Assembly: GCA_030295235.1 (NCBI GenBank)
Contig: AP026170.1
Location: 1-43,202 of the forward strand
Source of the DNA: Fistulifera solaris
Taxonomy: Eukaryota; Bacillariophyta; Bacillariophyceae; Naviculales; Stauroneidaceae
Direction of reading: 5' to 3'
Length of the DNA: 43,202 bases
Below are positions 42,606 to 43,202 of this stretch, in pieces (positions within the stretch are counted from its first letter, which is position 1; every line of letters begins with the position of its first letter). Made by a program: the position numbers and the translations under genes. The notes beneath the pieces were generated by a model, which saw only the letters and a list, made by a program, of their open reading frames with translations, searched no databases and was not told the DNA's origin.

Positions 42606-42858
42606 CCTTGCTTTGTCCTTCTTTGGTCTTTCCCTTTTCGATTACTATGAGATCTAAGGAGAAGACCGTCAATAACAACCAATTAAGAATGATTTGAAAG
42701 AGCTTTTGAATGATCAATCATTACGATGAGTGAAAAGAAGGAACGAAGAACGAGCATTTGGTGGCAGCGGCCCATATCTAGTACTGTACATTCGGTCTTT
42801 ACCAGTAGCCGTTGCAACTGTTCTTTACTGTGGATGGTGAATTGGGCACTCAAAACAG
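42606..42858. other. Subtelomeric spacer
   Basis: About 250 bases separate the histidine kinase start from the telomere array. The kinase promoter, if the gene is expressed, must lie here. No recognised element. Confidence 0.4.
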
Positions 42859-43202
42859 GTTAGGGTTAGGGTTAGGGTTAGGGTTAGGGTTAGGGTTAGG
42901 GTTAGGGTTAGGGTTAGGAGTTAGGGTTAGGGTTAGGGTTAGGGTTAGGGTTAGGGTTAGGGTTAGGGTTAGGGTTAGGGTTAGGGTTAGGGTTAGGGTT
43001 GAGGTTAGGGTTAGGGTTAGGGTGGGTTAGGAGTTTGGGTTAGGGTTTAGGGAGTTAGGGTTAGGGTTAGGAGTTAGGGTTAGGGTTAGGGTTAGGGTTA
43101 GGGTTAGGGTTAGGGGTTGGGGTTAGGGTTAGAGGTTAGGGTTAGGGTTAGGGTTAGGGTTAGGGTTAGGAGTTTAGGGTTAGGAGTTAGGGTTAGGGTT
43201 AG
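42859..43202 (+). repeat. Telomere, TTAGGG repeats
   Basis: Mostly perfect TTAGGG units with the G-rich strand running 5'->3' to the window end, which is the orientation of a right chromosome end. Irregular units (TTAGGAG, TTTAGGG, TTGAGG, GGGTGGG) increase after about 43020. The array runs into the end of the window, so its true length is not seen. Confidence 0.97.

Noticed and set aside
42812-43030. Plus frame of alternating Leu-Gly and Arg-Val
   Set aside because: It is only the translation of the telomere repeat.

Overview
This window is the right end of a eukaryotic chromosome. It finishes in about 340 bases of TTAGGG-type telomere repeat. The gene content points to a diatom, probably pennate: two heat-shock-factor (HSF) genes with short GT-AG introns, a globin with three introns, two bZIP copies, a prolyl-4-hydroxylase/ankyrin protein of a type I associate with ochrophytes, CoDi-like Ty1/copia sequence, and a CHASE-domain hybrid histidine kinase. 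The species assignment is inference. The gene families are read directly from the sequence.

Layout from left to right. 1-1763: no recognisable gene, with a CGATATT-rich block. 1764-2738: broken bZIP copy, followed by 35 Gs and a hairpin. 3378-8289: defective Ty3/gypsy LTR element on the minus strand with a 5-bp target duplication. 8968-9761: second broken bZIP copy. 10569-11314: globin. 11665-12669: HSF gene 1. 13666-14093: unidentified fragment. 14897-19158: serine/arginine-rich coding with repeated short motifs. 19921-21515: related low-complexity coding. 21629-22881: secreted CBM6-like protein (minus). 24113-24336: solo gypsy LTR. 25595-26136: J-domain protein (minus). 27664-28902: protein kinase. 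29258-30506: HSF gene 2 (minus), intact. 30829-32812: internally deleted Ty1/copia element. 35058-36582: 2OG-Fe(II) prolyl hydroxylase with ankyrin repeat. 37172-37707: ankyrin protein with the same C-terminal tail. 38197-38834: conserved membrane protein (minus). 39277-39801: secreted protein (minus), intact. 40194-42605: CHASE hybrid histidine kinase (minus), about 250 bases from the telomere.

Most genes can be read end to end only by changing frame. In at least eight unrelated genes the break is a single missing base at or beside a run of 4-5 identical bases. This could be homopolymer under-calling in an assembly rather than decay, so the 'pseudogene' labels are provisional. HSF gene 2 and the 39.3-39.8 kb secreted protein read through cleanly.

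There is no operon logic. The region is a gene-sparse subtelomere holding regulators (bZIP, HSF, kinases, histidine kinase), secreted proteins and retroelements. The least explained content is the 14.9-19.2 kb repeat-motif coding region.
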